From Acanthaster planci (taxonomy: Eukaryota > Echinodermata > Asteroidea > Valvatida > Acanthasteridae), in NCBI RefSeq assembly GCF_001949145.1, contig NW_019091466.1, forward strand, positions 246,450 to 270,480: DNA of 24,031 nt, written 5' to 3'. This document shows positions 18,720 through 24,031 of this stretch, piece by piece (positions within the stretch are counted from its first letter, which is position 1; the number at the start of each line of letters is the position of its first letter). The notes beneath the pieces are model-generated. The model searched no databases. It had not been told where the DNA came from and saw only the letters and a program-made list of their open reading frames with translations. Position numbers and translations under genes: made by a program.

Positions 18720-21700
18720 AATAGAGCAAACTTTGGCAGCTACAGGCTTGAGAGCATGCGGCTCTAAGGATCACACAAACTTCCCACCTCCATACTGTCT
18801 CCAAATCAACAGAGCTGTGCCTAAACACACCCAAAACTAGTTACATATCCTTGCCATCAACTTTCATATGCCAAATAAATTCCACTGACCCACACTCTTC
18901 TTCAATCACATGGCAAACTACAGTGAATCTCAAATGATCTGACTAATCAAACACAAAAGAAAAGGGCATTCTACTTGGGAGTCTGCACTCTGTACCTTAA
19001 TTGTTAAAAAAAAACCTGGCAGTTATTTGCATGGTGTATGGAAATCTATGGCCCTGAGAATAAAAAGAAACAGGTTACGGATTAAAGAAGTGAATATGGA
19101 TGAAGGCTGCTTAGGCCTGTCTCTGAAAAGAAATAGAGAAATAAAAGGGGAATTCTGACAAATACTTTCTTTACCTTGAAATCACAATTCTTTCCCATCA
19201 AGAGAATAGAATACTACAAATGTATGTGCTTGAATACCTTTGTAACTCAAAATGCCTGAACTGTATCTCCATTTACATTGCAGTTTTATTTGACCAATAT
19301 GAAAGAAACCACTGCCAAAACAGTAACGAACAAGTGTAAGGCGTCATCTCCAAATTGCCCGTGTGTTACGTGATGCAGACATTTCATGGAATCAGAGAGA
19401 GCACACTAATCCCTGCCAAATGAAAGAGCCGTTAGTAACCCGGCGGATTCGCAAGCTTTATGCAAATAACCAACCTTGTGAATACGCCTGATCTTCTGCG
19501 TATTGGCCGGTAATCCTTGGCAGGGCAAATTCTTTTGAATTGGCACATGGCCGAGTTTCTGCTGACCGACCGGTCAACTTTCAGTTCGCCATCGACATTC
19601 AATTGCCAACTTAAAACCACAAGGTTTTTTTTTCTGAAGTCGGCCGGCCACCCTGGTGGAAATTCCAAAATGGATGTATACGTTTATGTACTGTACAGGA
19701 TTTGCATGTATTGCAATTTGCCAACATTTACCGGTTTGAGACTTTGTGTATCATTCAAGGGATTCGTTTCAGCTTTTGAGAAAAATCGAGAAAAACGCTG
19801 TTCATTTTTAACACTCAGAGCACAGCTCGTGTAATTTGTCTTGCAAAACACCATGCACCACAGGATGTTCCTGCCTGCCAGGACAGTTCACAGATTAGGT
19901 CGATTTGCAGACTAGTTTAATATGGCCGTTAAGACAGACATTCTTTTCCTTTGTTTTGCATGGTAATTGTGGTTTGCGAATTTACCTTCAACTTTGTGTT
20001 TCATCTTCAACAATGCAGCGTTGAGAATTGTCAAACAATGATTCATCTTGCAGTGAGTTGACTGCTGCAGTACCACGATTGACCTTGTACATGTACAGTT
20101 CGCTTTTCACATGTAGGCCTATCTACATCGCTCAAAAACTGTTCACACATTATCAGCACCCATCGTAAACACTTTAGAAATCAACAAATGTGGTAACTAC
20201 ATGCATCCTTGCATTTTGGTCATGTGAGTTACTGTGATTGGAAAATTTAAATGTCTCAATATTGGAGATTCTGTTTGAGAAAAACCAAAGCTCCTCTGGA
20301 GAAGTCAACATTAATTCTGAGTTTAAAGTTTTATGAGCATGAGATATGCCTGCAAACACCAAGTCATGTGGAAGAACAAAGAAAAGGGACCAGCGGCTAA
20401 ACCACCTTTCGAGAGCAACAGCTAGTGCTGCAGCCAATCTGCCAGATCGAGCCCAAAATCATAGAACATTGCACTTTCGAACCGAACCAAACCAAACCAA
20501 ACCCCATGCACTGGTTGGTTTGGATGTTTGCTTTGATATGGCATGGCATTGATAGCAACACAATGAAAAATGGAAAACAAGTTTCAGTTCATACATTATA
20601 TGCTGCATCCTTGCTCCTCAGATGTGCAAGTACACGTGGTGCATATAGCGGGTATGTACAATAAATTTGCGATGGCCCCGGATCACATGATGGTGTAAAA
20701 TGCATGTGGTGAGAATTCACTAATAACCAACTAAGAACACCCAAGGTATAGCATTTCAGCTGCAGGACAGTACTAAATTCTCACTACATCCAATTATGAG
20801 TATATATATTCAGACCAACATTATGTATTCCAATCTCCAATATTCACACCCTTACATTCCATATTAGGCTAATGATGTCATAAATGAATAAATGGATGGT
20901 GATTGTACATGTACATGTAGTTGGTTTCATGTTTGACTGAAGGCAGCTCTGGAGGGGAAAAAATGATTTTGCCAGGCAGAATATAGCAGTGCTTCGGTGC
21001 GTGACAAGAGTTAGGGCAAACTTGCAGCTTGGACATGGTCGCCGTCCTTGGAAGGAATACTGACTTGATACCAGGGTCCTTTGAATGTGTCCAAAAAAAA
21101 TAAATAACCAGAACACAATTCACTCAAAATCCAGTGTGATTTTGTATCCTGTAAAGTAGGGAATTCCCATTTGAGCCGGCTGTTTGTGCTGTTTTCACGT
21201 ATCCTGCAATCATTCTGTTGAGTCAAGCATGGTTTGAACACAATCGTTTTGGTCAGCGAAACATATTTGGAAAATGTCACACCACCTCTGAGATAATATT
21301 CTACGGAATTATAATACCTAAATAAACTTTGGACAAGGTGTAAAACTGTTGAAATCACGTTGCTCATGGATATGGGACGGAGAAGGAGTTCAGTACTTGT
21401 ATTAATGTATCATTTATACACAGAAGTACTACGCCACGTTTGTAGCGAGTTCCCAATGTCTCACTTTGCATTGACCATTGCACATGTTCATGTTCAGTAC
21501 ATATACAGGTATGTGTACACATGCGTGTTCATGTCCCAACCCGAACTGAAGTTTCGCCAACAATTTCTTGATGACTGTAGCGACCCATCGTCTTTAATAA
21601 ATGGTAATACTGGAATTTCCGCAGAACGGCTGTCAGTATTCATCATGTCCAAAAAAATCATGCTCATTCATGATGTTTTTCCTCGATGACAAAAGGGCAC

Positions 21701-23689
21701 ATGGCCGCCAGCCTCTTTAAACCCCTCATGCTTCAGCGCACACCTCCTTCGCATCCACAGATTTCCCCTACTTAGCAACAGCAGACCAATTGGAAAAAAT
21801 ACGGACAATATACGGAAGAACAGTTCAGTCAAAAAAGGGACCTGTGAAGCCAGTGTGAACCTGCTCCATGGGGGTTCCTGCATGGTGTCCAGTGGGTCTG
21901 TGCCTGTTTTGATGGCTCGGTTTCTTTTTTGGTTACATATCTCATAGGATAAGACATATCTTTCTATATCTCCGCCATGCTGTACCAGTAGAATTTCCCC
22001 TTTATCCTGAATTTTATGCGCTTGATTCCCTGATGATGGTAAATCATAGTGGAACTGCAGTGTTCCTTCTTTTAGGGAGCTTGTCCAAAAGGTTGAACTG
22101 CAGTTTGAACGCGGACACTGGGGTTTTCACAAGTCCTTAGCAACCAGCCGACTGTTCACGGCCTTTGCCAACTTACCATATCAAAGGAACTGACTAACAA
22201 AACCCACTATTGTTATTTAAATTTTTCACCGGGCGCAGCTATCAGAATCAGACCGCAGCAGCTGCAGTCGGTTCCACAGACGCTTTGGAGAGCCGTGGCC
22301 ACCGTGACTCTTTTTATTTATTGGAATCCAGTCCCTTATCCCTTAATTGTTGCACAAGAGTCATGTTCAGTTGACTGGCGGTCCTTGAGGTCCTTCTTTA
22401 TAAGTTGCACTTTTGTGCCTCAGAGTTTGTCAATGCGTGATTGGTTAGCCTAAATTCATGCACTTAGAAATAGTCTGCACTGGCCAACCCCTGTCACTGC
22501 TGTAATTACAACGCCAATTGTCTCCTTTCAGAGGCATAATTTTAAATTCCAAAAACAACTGCTGGTATTCAGATTGGAGCTTGCCATCCAATCAAGTTTA
22601 AGAAATACTTTGTGTAAATGTTTAGGGAGAAACACCGCCTACTCTTGGAACCCGTCAGAAAAGTACACACAGGAGCTGTCAATCATTGTTTAGAAAGGGG
22701 ATTTTTTCTTTGCAGATTGGATAATTTTTTACTTTCATTCTGATTGAAAAGGGCTCTTGGCCGTTAAAAATTTAATGCCCAAATTTTTTCGCGACGTAAA
22801 TACACAAATACATGAGAAGGAATTAGACTTCGTCTTGTAAAGTGAAAATGATTATTGTTTTTTTTTTGTGCATCATTTTTCAGAGAAAAGGGACATAGGT
22901 TAATTTCAGAATGAAGTCTTTCAAACTGAAAACAAAGACTGAACATGCATTTCCGAAATCTTGCACGTCTTGGCCTCTCAAATAAACATTTTTTTCCCCA
23001 ATGCTTAATGGCAGCTTTAGATTTTTTTGTCTCTTATTACTTTGTTTTGGGGTAAAATTCAAATTATCCCTGAGTTTATGATCAAAATGTTGTTTAAATT
23101 CATAGTAACTGTAAACAAACAACTAACAAAAAGCTTAGCCTCTGTGTTTCTCTATTTTCAAGAAGTGACAAAAAGTGCCATCGTTTAATCCTTGCATGAG
23201 TCTGGGTGCATACATGCATGCGAACGGTGCTGTACATGAACACCTGCACGGGTGTTGAAATAGAGGATAAGAATACAGGAAGCCCTGTGTGATTCAATGT
23301 TGTGCCGAGTAAAATATATATTTTCAGGCATTGCTTTGATCACCTTTGAAGCATATACAGAGTCCGCTTTTTTGTGACAGTCTGAGAAGAATTCACCATG
23401 TTTATGTCCCCGACGCTTTGAATTGCAGATGCACGACCCACTTTACACATTCCGAGGATAACCAGTAGATATACATGTACACCGAGCATCTGTCTGTGCA
23501 CCATGCATAGAATGTTCGGGTTGACCGCAGTCGCTGCAGCAGGCATGAATAATTCAAGAGCATCAGCATGATAATTACGATCATCTTGGGACTGCGTCAT
23601 TAAATGTTTTTTGCATGAATGAACTTCAACACGGTCACTGCAGTTCCTTAAACAGTTCCACACCATGGATTTAGTGACTCTCTGATGTA
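18720..23689. other. Last intron: about 5 kb with no recognised gene
   Basis: I looked for the next VPS10 exon (phase 0, expected to begin like FYS-L-A) and did not find it. Short open frames on both strands show no domain. Small simple repeats occur: an aaccaaaccaaacc run near 20479-20500 and overlapping TACATGTA palindromes at 20906-20919. The stretch 21900-22400 is less AT-rich and looks unique, but I can give it no function. Confidence 0.5.
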
Positions 23690-24031
23690 TTGCCTATTCG
23701 TAAGAGTACATCGGTGTTTCAATGTATGCTCCCTTTGCGATGTTTCAGCATCATGTTGTACTGGTTCAATTCCTTTATCCACCAAGCCAATTGGCCCTGG
23801 GGCTTCTTGAACCTCAACAGCCATGTTAAGCTACTATGGTCAGTATGGTTGGTAAATAGTTTCCCAAAGAGGTTATGTCAAATCTGATGTATGAACTTCA
23901 TGATAGCTAGGAGCTCCTTTCGGGTTGTGCAGTAACGTCTCTGCTCAGGGTTTAAGGCATAGCTGGCATAGGTAACGACTCTTTCCTGGCCATCCTGGAC
24001 CTGCATCAACTCTCCACCAATGGCTATGTCC
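23690..24031 (-). pseudogene. Ty3/gypsy retrotransposon RNase H fragment, dead, cut by window edge
   Basis: Read on the - strand from the right edge, the sequence gives VVTYASYALNPEQRRY, then RKELLAI and HTDHSSLTWL, the characteristic RNase H segment that follows reverse transcriptase in Ty3/gypsy elements. RNase H removes the RNA strand during cDNA synthesis. A stop (TGA, complement of 23878-23880) sits where an arginine codon would be expected, and the end near 23690-23725 is further degraded. No integrase follows to the left, so this is a truncated copy whose RT should lie just beyond the window. Being on the - strand, it opposes the host gene. Confidence 0.8.

Noticed and set aside
19283-19340. 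Candidate next VPS10 exon beginning FYLTNMKE after 'cattgcag'
   Set aside because: Only the first two residues fit the expected FYS-L-A strand. The rest lacks family resemblance and has a poor donor.
22533-22694. About 53 open codons after 'tcctttcag' as an exon
   Set aside because: The acceptor is good, but the peptide (RHNFKFQKQL...) is unlike any part of VPS10 and no clear donor precedes the stop.

Overview
This window is animal nuclear DNA. It is AT-rich, has no operons or dense coding, and its only convincing gene is split into short exons bounded by GT-AG introns of about 0.6 to 7.5 kb. The repeats are DIRS-like tyrosine-recombinase retroelements, a CR1/L2-like LINE and a Ty3/gypsy fragment. 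Together with frequent TACATGTA palindromes and scattered TAGGCCT sequences, they suggest a marine invertebrate, perhaps an echinoderm, hemichordate or lancelet. That taxonomic guess is weak. Most of the 60-130 codon open frames look like chance.

The gene lies on the + strand and belongs to the VPS10-domain receptor family (sortilin/SORL1-like). I recovered six consecutive exons: 133-243, 2604-2777, 3361-3493, 9520-9573, 17038-17108 and 17761-17847. Their phases chain perfectly (0-0, 0-0, 0-1, 1-1, 1-0, 0-0) to give 630 nt, or 210 codons, of VPS10 beta-propeller. Asp-boxes recur roughly once per exon (SRDLGKNF, SNDFGIHW, STDYGESF, SKDDGETW). The signal peptide, the rest of the propeller, the 10CC module, the transmembrane segment and the tail are not in the window. 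The last intron runs for more than 6.1 kb to the right edge.

The introns carry the rest of the visible structure. Intron 1 has the tail of a dead DIRS-like element (about 1665-2440). Intron 2 starts with a fold-back repeat (2826-3118) that also fills about half of it. Intron 3 (3494-9519) holds only weak repeats. Intron 4 (9574-17037) is a repeat nest: an inverted DIRS terminal module (11421-11515), an unclassified block with a C-tract and one N (11780-12720), a dead LINE on the - strand (12741-14450), and a decayed DIRS-like tyrosine-recombinase region with its 3' terminal hairpin (14455-16550). Two ~150-bp direct repeats flank the last visible exon. Downstream of that exon are a duplicated LINE 3' tail, about 5 kb with nothing recognisable, and a Ty3/gypsy RNase H fragment at the right edge.

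I found no RNA gene, CRISPR array or unprecedented system. The most useful results are the reconstruction of the split receptor gene, including a 54-bp micro-exon, and the modular ends of the DIRS copies.
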